Source: an uncultured Marvinbryantia sp.
Lineage (GTDB): Bacteria; Bacillota; Clostridia; Lachnospirales; Lachnospiraceae
Direction of reading: 5' to 3'
NCBI RefSeq assembly: GCF_905201705.1
Contig: NZ_CAJKOX010000003.1
Coordinates: 62,001 to 126,000, forward strand
Length of the DNA stretch: 64,000 bases
Shown: positions 24,804-33,998 of the stretch, in pieces
Numbering within the stretch: position 1 is the first letter of the stretch
Layout of the letters: every line of letters begins with the position of its first letter
The notes under the pieces: model-generated
The model's input: the letters and a program-made list of their open reading frames with translations, nothing else
The model's database searches: none
Told to the model about the DNA's origin: nothing
Translations under genes and position numbers: made by a program

Positions 24804-26201
24804 TTATGTAAATGACCGTACGATTCGTTTCTGCTTATAGAAATAATAAATGATCATCGCCGCTGCAGTCACTACCCAGGTGATCGGGTAGCAGGCAATA
24901 AGCTGCTCCAGTTTTCCGTTTGGCACAATAAACATCACCCAGATCACACGCAGAAGGCAAACGCCAACCAGCGTCATAATGGTCGTCACCAGCACGCTGC
25001 CCTGTGCGCGCAAAGAGCCGGAATAAATCTCGATAAACGCGAACAGCCAGTAGGTAGGCGAAATGATCCGTACCATACGCATTCCGATCTGCACAACACC
25101 GGCATCCGATGTAAAAACGCCGAACAGGTACTGCCCGACAAATACGATCAGCGCGCTGAGCGCCATCTCAGTTCCCACTGTCATCAGCAGGCAGTCCCGC
25201 GTTCCCTTGCGCACACGATCCCACTTTCCGGCGCCGAAATTTTGTCCGACAAAGGTCGTCACCGAAATACCGAATGCTCCATTGATCATCCATACAATGC
25301 TGTCGATTTTTCCAAAAGCAGCCCATGCCGCCATTGTATCTACGCCAAGATTATTCAGGGATGCCTGCAGCAGCACATTCGAAATACTGTACATGCTCGA
25401 CTGAATACCGGTGGGAAGTCCGATGCGCAGCATCTTGCCCAGCATATCCCTCTGTATCCGGATCTCGCCCAGCCGCAGTTCCATCTCCTCTGTATGGTAC
25501 ATCAGTGCGCGCGTAACCAGCATAGCGCTGACCGCCTGCGAAAACAGGGTTGCAGCCGCCACGCCGAGCACGCCAAGGCGCAGTCCAAGCACCAGCGCAA
25601 GGTCGAGCACGATATTGATAATGCAGCAGATGATCAGATAATACAGCGGCCTCCTGGAATCGCCGATCGCACGCAAAATTGCGGAACCCATATTGTAAAC
25701 CAGCACAAACGCCAGCCCGGCAAAATAAATCCGCACATACATCACAGAATCGTGCATCAGCTCCTCCGGCGTGTTCATCTGCGCAAGCAGCATCGGCGTC
25801 AGCACCACGCCAGCCAGTCCGATCAGTATGCCGAACAAAATGGAAAACGCATAAGCGGTATGCAGCGCCTTCTGCAGCTCCTCCCGCTTCTTCGCTCCAA
25901 AATACTGCGAAATAATAACCGATGCCCCGGAAGTCAGTCCGGTAAAAAACCCGACCACCAGATTGATGATCTGGCTGGAGGAACCGCCCACGCTGGACAG
26001 TGCTTCTTTTCCCGCAAACCTGCCCACCACAACGGCATCCACCGTGTTATATAATTGCTGAAAAAAAGTGCCGATCAAAATCGGGAAGAAAAAGATCAGA
26101 AGCTGCTTCCAGATAACGCCTTCCGTAATCTTCTCCCCCATTCCGCTTCCGAGCGGTCTTTCGTGCACATCCTTGTGCTTCTCCTGTATTCCGTTCTGCA
26201 A
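24804..26201 (-). CDS. MATE-family multidrug/cation exporter
   Basis: A 465-residue membrane protein with about 12 hydrophobic segments and MATE hallmarks: FFFPILIGTFFQQLYNTVD near the N-terminus, VVVGRFAGKEALSSVGGS, and the pseudo-repeat beginning MLRIGLPTGIQSS in the middle. The frame opens at TTG 26201, but the visible AAGGAG is about 15 nt upstream, longer than usual; ATG at residue 21 (MGEKITEGV) with GGAAG just upstream is a credible alternative. A leader hairpin (ACCGGC/GCCGGT, about 26226-26240) precedes the ribosome site. Near a phenolic-processing region it might export toxic phenols, but this is only contextual. Confidence 0.88.
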   Translation of the reverse strand: MQNGIQEKHKDVHERPLGSGMGEKITEGVIWKQLLIFFFPILIGTFFQQLYNTVDAVVVGRFAGKEALSSVGGSSSQIINLVVGFFTGLTSGASVIISQYFGAKKREELQKALHTAYAFSILFGILIGLAGVVLTPMLLAQMNTPEELMHDSVMYVRIYFAGLAFVLVYNMGSAILRAIGDSRRPLYYLIICCIINIVLDLALVLGLRLGVLGVAAATLFSQAVSAMLVTRALMYHTEEMELRLGEIRIQRDMLGKMLRIGLPTGIQSSMYSISNVLLQASLNNLGVDTMAAWAAFGKIDSIVWMINGAFGISVTTFVGQNFGAGKWDRVRKGTRDCLLMTVGTEMALSALIVFVGQYLFGVFTSDAGVVQIGMRMVRIISPTYWLFAFIEIYSGSLRAQGSVLVTTIMTLVGVCLLRVIWVMFIVPNGKLEQLIACYPITWVVTAAAMIIYYFYKQKRIVRSFT

Positions 26202-26264
26202 ATCAGACTGTCACATCTCCTTTCAACCGGCTGTGCCGGTCTCATGTAAGTTATATTTTTCTGC

Positions 26265-26270
26265 ATTATA
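26265..26270 (-). promoter_or_regulatory. Extended -10 promoter of the MATE gene
   Basis: On the minus strand TGG-TATAAT is an extended -10 element about 65 nt upstream of the coding region. No good -35 is seen. Confidence 0.5.
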
Positions 26271-26312
26271 CCACTTTTCCATGCAAAATCACAGTCTCTT
26301 TTGAAAAACGGA

Positions 26313-28097
26313 TTATTTTTGAGCCATTCTCCTGTAAAACTCCTGCAATACAAAGAATGCCGGCTTTTTATAACTTTTATCGGCGGAGCACAACCCCTTC
26401 AGATTGTAGTAATCCTGAATGGCGGAAAGCCGTCTGGGGCAGCGGAAATCGTAAAGGATCCAGGGGGTCATGCCCTTAATATAATCGCTCTTTTCCAGCG
26501 TCTCCACCTGTCTTTCATACACATATGCCTGACAATCCTCTGAGAACTTGTCCGCAATGGTTCCCCGTTGTCCCGGTCTGGCATCCGCGCCAAACTCCGT
26601 AATGACCACCGGTTTGGCGGGATGACTGTTCTTTAGCATTTCGGGAAGCTTTTCAAAATCCGGGGTATACCAGCCGCAATATTCGTTGATGCCGATAACG
26701 TCCAGGTAATCGCACAGGCGGTCACAGATCTGGTTTTTCTCCCCGTCCACCAGGCAGGCGGCGGACACCATTCTGGTATGGTCATAATCACGAGCCGTAT
26801 TTGCCAGCTCTCCCATAAACGCCAGACGCGCATCCGTATCCGCATTCTCATTTCCCACAGACCAGATGATTACGCTGGCGCGATTGTAATCACGGCGCAT
26901 CAGCTCCAGAAGCTGATTTTTTGCGTCAGCCAGCGTTTCCTTATTGTGGAATGCGATAGCCCAGTACACCGGAATCTCCTCCCACAGAAGAATGCCCAGC
27001 TCATCCGCCAGACGTGCGGTTTGCTCATTGTGAGGATAATGGGCCAGACGCATATAGTTGCAGCCCAGCTCCTTCGCAAGCTTCAGATTCTCCAGCCGCT
27101 CCTTGTCAGTCAATGCTTTTCCGTTTTCCACACTCTCCTCATGACAGCTGATGCCCCGCAGGAAAACAGGCTCTCCATTCAGATAAATCGTATTTCCTTC
27201 CGCCTTTATGGTACGGAAACCCATGCGGTCACTGACCAGATCCGCTCCAAAGCTGACCCGGATATCATACAGGACCGGATTTTCCGGTGTCCACAGTGTT
27301 GGCTTCGCCTCGATCCTGCACTGCCCCCTGCCATCCTTAACCGGGATTTCCTGCCGGATGCCAAGCCCCGGAATTTCCAGCTCTGCCGTTCCGCTCGTCA
27401 TGTCTGAAAGCTTTAGCTCTGCTTCAATCACATTATAATCGGTATTGTCCGGTTCCAGATTGATCCGCAGATCCCGGATAAATATTTCCGGCACCCGGAT
27501 CAGCTCAATATCACGATAAACACCGCCATAATTAAACCAATCCGTATTTTCCATAGGCACCTGCGTGCTCTTTCTCGTATTGTCACAGGTCAGCAGGATC
27601 CTGTTCTCCGTCTGTAAAAAATCCGTGATCTCCAGATAAAAGGGAGTAGATCCGCCCCGGTGCATTCCCACATACTGTTTGTTCAGAAACACCCGGCATA
27701 CGTAGTTGGCCGCGCCGATTTTCAGAAACACCCGCTCCACCCCCTGCTTCTCATAGCGGAATCTTCTGGTAAACACGAAGCTGCCTTCATAAAGCTTATA
27801 CGCTTCCTGCTGCATATTCCAGCAGCAGGGCAGCTTCATCACCGGCCACTCATCAAAGGAAAAATCCACGGGCAGCGTTCTTCCTTCCTCATCATAATAC
27901 TGCTCCTTATACCAGTTGGCACGCAGACAGGTATCGTATTGATCCACGCCATAATGCCAGTATCCGTTCAGCGATTCCTTTTTCCTTCCGCCCTCATAGA
28001 GCATGGTTTCCCAGCCGGCCTTTTTTTCTTCATACTTTGCCGTATAATTTTCCAGATGAAGATCCTCCTGATAATTTCCGCTCTTTTCCTGTTCCAT
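26313..28097 (-). CDS. GH2 beta-glucuronidase (gut GUS type)
   Basis: A 594-residue GH2 enzyme with sugar-binding, immunoglobulin-like and TIM-barrel domains in order. Acid/base Glu417 is in IWSVGNE, nucleophile Glu501 in VITEFGAD. The glucuronate-recognition motif N-x-K is present as Asn565-Leu-Lys567 in YYNLKGL, after the MTPWILYDF stretch; this distinguishes glucuronidases from most other GH2 enzymes. NTDWFNYGGVYRDIEL matches family expectation. No signal peptide, so it works inside the cell. Last gene of the operon with the LplBC-type importer, GH30 and GH3. Released glucuronate would enter the UxaC/UxuB/UxuA/KdgK route encoded 10-25 kb away. Confidence 0.85.
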   Translation of the reverse strand: MEQEKSGNYQEDLHLENYTAKYEEKKAGWETMLYEGGRKKESLNGYWHYGVDQYDTCLRANWYKEQYYDEEGRTLPVDFSFDEWPVMKLPCCWNMQQEAYKLYEGSFVFTRRFRYEKQGVERVFLKIGAANYVCRVFLNKQYVGMHRGGSTPFYLEITDFLQTENRILLTCDNTRKSTQVPMENTDWFNYGGVYRDIELIRVPEIFIRDLRINLEPDNTDYNVIEAELKLSDMTSGTAELEIPGLGIRQEIPVKDGRGQCRIEAKPTLWTPENPVLYDIRVSFGADLVSDRMGFRTIKAEGNTIYLNGEPVFLRGISCHEESVENGKALTDKERLENLKLAKELGCNYMRLAHYPHNEQTARLADELGILLWEEIPVYWAIAFHNKETLADAKNQLLELMRRDYNRASVIIWSVGNENADTDARLAFMGELANTARDYDHTRMVSAACLVDGEKNQICDRLCDYLDVIGINEYCGWYTPDFEKLPEMLKNSHPAKPVVITEFGADARPGQRGTIADKFSEDCQAYVYERQVETLEKSDYIKGMTPWILYDFRCPRRLSAIQDYYNLKGLCSADKSYKKPAFFVLQEFYRRMAQK

Positions 28098-28170
28098 GGC
28101 ACATATCCTCCTACCGCAAAATTTTCATCTCCGGTCAGCTTCCGGAGCACTTTGACCCACAATCATTCTG

Positions 28171-30936
28171 CTATTTTCTGATTAATTCCAGCCATTCCAT
28201 CTGAATGCCAGGTTTCAGGATTTCTATGCCTGCCCGGTAGCAGCCCGGCTCCAGCTTCACTTTCACAAGCTTCAAAACGCAGAGCTTTCCGTGTGTTCCG
28301 TTGATCTGCACGATGCTGACCTCCTGTCCATTCAGAAGGATCCTGCACGTGGTCTGCATCTGTTCATTTCCCGGACACACGCAGCCCATCGTCACCCGAA
28401 AACTTCCGCCCTCCCGTACCCGGAAGCAGCCGCCTGCCGGAATGCGGATCCCATCTTCCAGAATTTCTTCTGAATCAGCTTCCTCCCGCGGAATTATGGT
28501 GCGTTCTATATATCCTGCCGTTCTTCCCTCCCGGAAGGCTGGCGTTTTCATCAGGAAACGGCAGATATTCTTTCCGCACTGCTGCAGCTCTCCCATCGTC
28601 AGTTCTCCGCCCTGCAGTTTCTCCAGCGTATCGTCTTCATGAACGTTGCTCTCAGCTCCGCTGTTGCGCACCACCATATACAGATCATTCCCGGCCCGTA
28701 CCATACTTCCGGTCTGCTGGATCGTAGCCGTTCCTCCCGTTATAACATGATTCATCTTTGCCCACCAGTCGGTCATAAAGATGCCATTATATCCCCATTC
28801 CCTGCGGGCAATCGTTGTCAGCAGATCATAATTAGACGCGCTCCAGTGACCGTTGACAGGATTATAGGAGGTCATGATGGACTGTGCCTCTCCTTCCTTC
28901 ACCGCAATTTCAAATCCTTTCAAATAAATCTCCCGCAGCGCGCGCTCCGATACCACTGCATCCACCATAGAACGGTCTTTTTCCTGGCTGTTGCAGGCAA
29001 AGTGCTTTACTGTGGCATGAACGCCGCTCTTCGCGATACCCCTTACGACGGCGGCTGCCATAGCTCCCGTCATCAGAGGGTCTTCTGAAAAATATTCAAA
29101 ATTTCTGCCGTTGAGAGGATTTCTCCGAATATTTATACCCGGTCCCAGTAATGTATCGATCTGGTTAAGCACCATTTCCTGTCCTTCCAGAGCATACAGC
29201 TCCTCCATCAGCGGGACATTCCAGGTAGCCGCCAGAAGCGTTCCGATGGGAAGCTGGGTAGCTTTTCTGCCTCCTTCCATGCGAATGCCGGAAGGTCCGT
29301 CTGCCGCACACGCAACGGGGATGCCCCACTCCTGCAGTCTGTCCCCTACGCCGCCAAATGCAGATGCTGTTCCGGGCGTTACCATAGGACTGCTCATGCC
29401 CTCTGCACGCACCATCACTGCCAGATCCTCCGGACTCATCTGGCCGATAAATTCATCCAGAGAAGCGATTCCCTCACTGACCTGCTGCAAAGTAATACCA
29501 CGGTCACCCGTGAAGGGGATCTCCTTCGGAAGACGTTCCAGAATCCTTTTTTTCAGATCCGCCTGTGCCAGCGGCACATCCTCAAAGGCCATTGCAAAAC
29601 TGCCGTTTTTGCCCTCCGCACCCGGAACAATTCTCTGAAAAGGCTGCACCGGCGCCAACGCTTCCTCTAACTGTTCCAGTATCAGCGTCTCCTTTAACAG
29701 GAAGCATGGCGCGCCGTCAAAAAACACCTGCTGGTCCGTTCTGCAGCTATTGCCTGCATAAACATGATATTCCCCGCCTTCCAGCACCCAGCAGCTCCTG
29801 TTTCCCGTTACACCGCCATCATCATAGGACGCGAAATTCACGAACGGCACAGACAGACGCACCGTTTCCTGTCCGCCCGGTTCCAGTGTCCCGGTCTTAG
29901 CAAAACACGCCAGCACTCTGACCGGCTTTCCAAGCCTTCCCTGCGGCGCCTGCACATAAACCTGCACAGTCTCCTTGCCCCTCCGGTCTCCTGTATTTTT
30001 TACTGTCACTTCCAGTTCCAGTTTTTTTCCTTTTTCATCACAAATACCGTTTCCCGGCTCCAGAACAAAATCTGTGTAGGATAGTCCGTAGCCAAAAGGA
30101 AACATCACCCGTTCCGGGGCAAATGTTTCAAAGTAACGGTACCCCACGTAAATATCTTCCTCATAAATATTGCGGGTATCGCCCCCGTAGTTCTTTGTAG
30201 AAGGGTAATCTGCCAGATCTCTGGCAATCGTGTCTGTCAGCTTCCCGGAAGGAGTGACCGCGCCGCTCAGCACATCCGCCACAGCATTTCCACCCTCCAT
30301 GCCTCCCTGCCAGATATACATCACCGTCTTCACAGAAGAAGCTATGCCGGATTCTTCCATCCATTTCATATCTATAATATTGGAGACATTCAGCAGCACC
30401 GCTACCTGATCAAAATGCGCGCAGACATCCCGCAGCATTCCCATTTCCTTTTTCGTGAGACGATAGCTGCCCTCCACATCACTGTTGTCCTTATCCTCCC
30501 CGGCGGTGCGTCCGATCACAATGACCGCCTTATTATTCGCGGCAGCGGCAGCTTCCAGCACCTGACGGCTCAGCTCCATTTCTTCCTGATGCCAGGGTTC
30601 CGCCGCCCAGCCTCCGCCGCCGTCATCAAAGGGGTGCTCCGCTATCCAGTCCTCATAGACCCCCGCCAGTTTTTCATCAATCGCAAAAACCTTCTGCGCC
30701 CGCAGTCCATCCAGAATGCTGACCGCATACGCCACATTTACCGCTCCGCCCGATCCCGTGCCGCTGCGGTAGGAAGCAATCTGCATTCTTCCAAACACTG
30801 CGACCCGGTCTTCTCCGGAAAACGGCAGCATATGATCATCATTTTTCAGAAGAACGATTCCCTCCGCCGCTGCTTTTCTGGCAAAAGCTGCGAGACCCTT
30901 CTTGGGAACCGCTGTCTTATTTATATTGTCCATCAT
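28171..30936 (-). CDS. GH3 beta-glucosidase with permuted domain order
   Basis: A 921-residue enzyme in which the GH3 domains appear in reverse order. The alpha/beta-sandwich (EGIVLLKNDDHMLPF, residues 25-39) and FnIII-like part (FPFGYGLSYTDF) come first, and the TIM barrel comes last, with CAADGPSGIRMEGG and nucleophile Asp723 in GIFMTDWWAK. Ruminococcus and Butyrivibrio enzymes with this order are known. No signal peptide. GGAGGAGAG precedes the two consecutive ATGs at 30936. It begins 20 nt after a strong stem-loop following GH30 and lies 73 nt before GH2. Likely releases terminal glucose from plant beta-glucosides. Confidence 0.88.
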   Translation of the reverse strand: MMDNINKTAVPKKGLAAFARKAAAEGIVLLKNDDHMLPFSGEDRVAVFGRMQIASYRSGTGSGGAVNVAYAVSILDGLRAQKVFAIDEKLAGVYEDWIAEHPFDDGGGGWAAEPWHQEEMELSRQVLEAAAAANNKAVIVIGRTAGEDKDNSDVEGSYRLTKKEMGMLRDVCAHFDQVAVLLNVSNIIDMKWMEESGIASSVKTVMYIWQGGMEGGNAVADVLSGAVTPSGKLTDTIARDLADYPSTKNYGGDTRNIYEEDIYVGYRYFETFAPERVMFPFGYGLSYTDFVLEPGNGICDEKGKKLELEVTVKNTGDRRGKETVQVYVQAPQGRLGKPVRVLACFAKTGTLEPGGQETVRLSVPFVNFASYDDGGVTGNRSCWVLEGGEYHVYAGNSCRTDQQVFFDGAPCFLLKETLILEQLEEALAPVQPFQRIVPGAEGKNGSFAMAFEDVPLAQADLKKRILERLPKEIPFTGDRGITLQQVSEGIASLDEFIGQMSPEDLAVMVRAEGMSSPMVTPGTASAFGGVGDRLQEWGIPVACAADGPSGIRMEGGRKATQLPIGTLLAATWNVPLMEELYALEGQEMVLNQIDTLLGPGINIRRNPLNGRNFEYFSEDPLMTGAMAAAVVRGIAKSGVHATVKHFACNSQEKDRSMVDAVVSERALREIYLKGFEIAVKEGEAQSIMTSYNPVNGHWSASNYDLLTTIARREWGYNGIFMTDWWAKMNHVITGGTATIQQTGSMVRAGNDLYMVVRNSGAESNVHEDDTLEKLQGGELTMGELQQCGKNICRFLMKTPAFREGRTAGYIERTIIPREEADSEEILEDGIRIPAGGCFRVREGGSFRVTMGCVCPGNEQMQTTCRILLNGQEVSIVQINGTHGKLCVLKLVKVKLEPGCYRAGIEILKPGIQMEWLELIRK

Positions 30937-30955
30937 CTCTCTCCTCCGTCAAAAA

Positions 30956-31000
30956 GGAGCTATTGCAAAATACCGTTTAAACATATTTTGCAACAGCCCC
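30956..31000 (-). terminator. Stem-loop terminator/attenuator after GH30
   Basis: On the minus strand a 17-bp stem with G-U wobbles (30984-31000 with 30956-30972), an 11-nt loop, then TTTTT. It lies 6 nt after the GH30 stop and just before the GH3 start, so GH3 and GH2 are probably expressed at reduced level by readthrough. I saw no separate promoter for GH3. Confidence 0.8.
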
Positions 31001-31006
31001 ATCTTT

Positions 31007-32332
31007 TTATTTCCAACAGACTGTTATAATAGAATGTGCCTCTAATTGCATCCGGCAGGTCTTTCCCTCTACCATAAGTTCAAATTTCTGTTCCTGATCT
31101 GTGGCGTTCATCACGATCAGTACCATTTCCCCGTCCGGGTTGCGGAAGGCGCAGCACTCCAGATTATTGGTATATCTGGTTGTAAGCAGCCGCCTTGCAC
31201 CACGTCGGATAAATCTGCTGAAATGACCTATATAATAATAGGACATCTTCACTTCCACCGTATCATTTTCCAAATCGCACATAACAGGCGCATCGCAGAA
31301 ATTCTTCACATGGTTCGGTCCGCCCTGCTGATCCAGATATACATTCCAGTCAATAAATCCATTCATCCCCGCATTCAGGTCACCGATCAACCCGTGCGCA
31401 TAGGATTCCGCAAAATCATGCTCCGTTCTTTTGGAAAATCCATTGTACTCCACGCAGCCTTCCGTAAAAATAATCTCCTTATCGGGATATCTGTCACGGA
31501 CAGCCCGCAGCGCTTCAAAGTGATCCCCGGAATACCAATGGAATGCAATGCCCTGAATAGCCTGATATGCTTCTTCTGTGGAAAAGGTCTCCTTCGTCCG
31601 CTCAATGATCAGATCCTTGTTTTGATCCCAGATGTTCAGCTTTACCTGCTGATAACCGGCTTCATCCAATCGCTTTCTCAGATATCCGCAGGCAAACTCC
31701 CGCTCCTCCTCGCCGGAGAAAATACAGGATTCCCAGCGCTGAACAGCCACAGGCTCATTCTGCAGCGTCAGACGCGAAACGACAATGCCTTCCTTTTCAT
31801 ACGCCTGTACAAACTTCACGATCAGCCTGGCCCAGGAATCATAATATTCTTCCTTCAGCTTTCCGCCGTGATTCATCTCACCATTGGTCTTCATAAAGCC
31901 CGGAGGACTCCAGGGAGATGCCAGAAATGAAATCTCTTCGTTTTTCTCCTGCGCCGCCTTTATGAAAGGAAGGATATACGTCCGGTCTCCCTCTATGGAA
32001 AACGTGGTCAGTTCCCCATCCCCATCTTCCACATAGCTGCGGTTTCCCAAAGAAAAATCGCAGCTCTGGATATGGATCCGGCAAAGATTATAGTCGTTGC
32101 TGCCGGGGCCAAAATACAGCCCCAGCAGTTTTTCTTTATTCTCCGCCCCCATTCTGCTCCACACGTATGCGGAGGATTCTGTGAGCGCGCCGCCAAATCC
32201 CAGGATCTCCTGATATACTTCATCGGGATAGATTTTGATCAGATTCATCTCCGCTCTGGGACGATCCACAAATTCCATGACGGTTTTCTCAAAGCGTTTC
32301 GATGAACTTGTTGTGTAAACATCCATATACAT
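31007..32332 (-). CDS. GH30 glycosidase (glucosylceramidase/beta-1,6-glucanase type)
   Basis: A 441-residue clan A hydrolase. GFGGALTESSAYVW (45-58) is the typical GH30 opening, LASPWSPPGFMKTNG (138-151) follows, the acid/base is Glu193 in TLQNEP, the nucleophile Glu291 in IIFTEGCVEY, and a C-terminal beta-sandwich ends the protein. No signal peptide, so it probably handles short imported glycosides. AAGGTAAG lies about 8 nt upstream of ATG 32332, which is 3 nt after the binding-protein gene. Characterised relatives are glucosylceramidases, beta-1,6-glucanases or beta-xylosidases; the specificity is open. Confidence 0.87.
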   Translation of the reverse strand: MYMDVYTTSSSKRFEKTVMEFVDRPRAEMNLIKIYPDEVYQEILGFGGALTESSAYVWSRMGAENKEKLLGLYFGPGSNDYNLCRIHIQSCDFSLGNRSYVEDGDGELTTFSIEGDRTYILPFIKAAQEKNEEISFLASPWSPPGFMKTNGEMNHGGKLKEEYYDSWARLIVKFVQAYEKEGIVVSRLTLQNEPVAVQRWESCIFSGEEEREFACGYLRKRLDEAGYQQVKLNIWDQNKDLIIERTKETFSTEEAYQAIQGIAFHWYSGDHFEALRAVRDRYPDKEIIFTEGCVEYNGFSKRTEHDFAESYAHGLIGDLNAGMNGFIDWNVYLDQQGGPNHVKNFCDAPVMCDLENDTVEVKMSYYYIGHFSRFIRRGARRLLTTRYTNNLECCAFRNPDGEMVLIVMNATDQEQKFELMVEGKTCRMQLEAHSIITVCWK

Positions 32333-32335
32333 GTT

Positions 32336-33964
32336 TTACTTACCTTCAAGTTTTTCTCTGTTCTTTGCCATCTTTTCATTGTAAATCTTCACAATGGCAT
32401 CAAAGTTATTGTCCTCCCGGAATTTCTTGTGATCTTCCAGAATCTGGTTAAACTCTGTATCATCCTTGGAGCGAATCAGGCTGGTCAGAGTAGTATACCA
32501 GTTAGTCGTAATAGCGCTCAGGCTTCTGGCTTCCGCAGTACCCTGATCCGGTTTAATATTCTCAATAACAAACTGGGATTTCAGTTTTCCTTCGCCCCAT
32601 TCCTGCATCTGCAGGGTAGCCTCCGGCTTATCGGCCGACAGATAATCATAACGGTCATGACCGAATACGATGAACTCAGACAGACGGTAGGTCTTCTTGA
32701 AGGCATCGTTGTCATTCAACTGCATCTCCTTTACTTCCGGAAGCAGCTCATAGAGACCCTCGCTGTTAATTTCATAGGTTTCTCCCTCAACACCGTATTT
32801 GCAAAGGATACCGCCCTCCGGAGAGATCAGGTAAGTAAAGAGTTCGATTGCCTTGATGGGATCCTTACAATCCTTAGTAATGTAGTTGATCATCCAGCCG
32901 GACAGTCCTGCCTGGTTCAGTGTCGGTTTGCGTCCCAATGTGCTCTGAGGTCCGTCAATCGCAATGTACTCGGCATCCGGATGTCCGCTTCTCCAAACCT
33001 GAAGCGGACCGGAACGCTGCGGTGTGCCGCCGATGAACACGCAGGCATATTTGCCGGCTTTGATCTTATCCTCATGGGAAGTTCCGTCATCAGAGAAATT
33101 ATCGTCGCTGATATACCCCTTACGGTAAGCCTGGCTCAGAACATTGATCCATGTCAGATAATCCTCATCCATGTCCCTATCATACCAGGTTCCATCCTCA
33201 TTTTCAACAGGTACGCCAAGGAAGTTCTGAAGATCCGCTTCCAGCGAACCGGCGCTGTCTGTCATGGAGTTGGAACCAAACGGTATCAGATCCGGATATT
33301 TTTCCTTAATCTGTCCCAGTACATCCAGAAACTGTTCCGGTGTTCCCATCTCCGGCTCACCCAGCTCTTCATAGACATCCTTACGGATAGCAAATGCTGT
33401 GGAAGCCTTCAGTGCGCCGCTGTCGTAATCAGCCTGACCATTGGAATAATCCGGATATCCATAGGTATTTCCGTCATCCAGCCTGAACCAGTTCAGTGTA
33501 TCCGGCGCCGCTACCTCGAAGAAATACGGATCATATTTCTCGGCCAGCTCATTCAGCGGAAGCGCCCATTTCGCCGCGGAATTTGCCGCAGAGGAGCTTG
33601 CATCCAGAATCGTGATAATATCCGGCATTTCGCCGCCCGCAAAGAAGGTGTTCAGCTTGGTGTCATCACCTGTAATAAATTTTACATCCAGTTTCAGATC
33701 CTCTTTGATCTTCCTGGTAACTACGTCATTGCCCCAGTCGGTGTTCCACCAGTCTGCATTCACATACCAGGTCAGCTCGGTATTCTCCTTCTTGTCGAGC
33801 TGCCATGCCGGCGTGTTTTCATCCAGAGTATAACGATCCTCTGTCAGCTCCGGAATTTCACCAGACTTCTGGCTTGGCGACCCGCCACCGCCGCATCCGG
33901 TCAGAACGGCTGCTGCCGCCAGCGTTCCCGCCAGCATTGCTGCATATTTTTTGTTTTTTCTCAT
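32336..33964 (-). CDS. Lipoprotein sugar-binding protein (LplA/YtcQ type)
   Basis: A 542-residue surface lipoprotein. The N-terminus MRKNKKYAAMLAGTLAAAAV ends in lipobox LTGC, followed by a Gly/Ser linker. The mature protein has the long family-1 layout typical of LplA, with LTWYVNADWWNTDWGNDVVT and EMPDIITILDA. I chose ATG 33964, with GGAAGG about 9 nt upstream, rather than the in-frame ATG 7 codons earlier. It pairs with LplB- and LplC-type permeases just upstream. LplABC-like importers carry oligoglycosides, often complex plant or host ones; the operon glycosidases suggest glucosides and glucuronides. Confidence 0.92.
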   Translation of the reverse strand: MRKNKKYAAMLAGTLAAAAVLTGCGGGGSPSQKSGEIPELTEDRYTLDENTPAWQLDKKENTELTWYVNADWWNTDWGNDVVTRKIKEDLKLDVKFITGDDTKLNTFFAGGEMPDIITILDASSSAANSAAKWALPLNELAEKYDPYFFEVAAPDTLNWFRLDDGNTYGYPDYSNGQADYDSGALKASTAFAIRKDVYEELGEPEMGTPEQFLDVLGQIKEKYPDLIPFGSNSMTDSAGSLEADLQNFLGVPVENEDGTWYDRDMDEDYLTWINVLSQAYRKGYISDDNFSDDGTSHEDKIKAGKYACVFIGGTPQRSGPLQVWRSGHPDAEYIAIDGPQSTLGRKPTLNQAGLSGWMINYITKDCKDPIKAIELFTYLISPEGGILCKYGVEGETYEINSEGLYELLPEVKEMQLNDNDAFKKTYRLSEFIVFGHDRYDYLSADKPEATLQMQEWGEGKLKSQFVIENIKPDQGTAEARSLSAITTNWYTTLTSLIRSKDDTEFNQILEDHKKFREDNNFDAIVKIYNEKMAKNREKLEGK

Positions 33965-33998
33965 ATTTATTTTCCTTCCTTTCATAAAAATTGCTTGT

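Noticed and set aside
26313..28097. GH2 beta-galactosidase
   Set aside because: Length about 600, N-x-K motif at 565-567 and glucuronate pathway genes nearby favour beta-glucuronidase.
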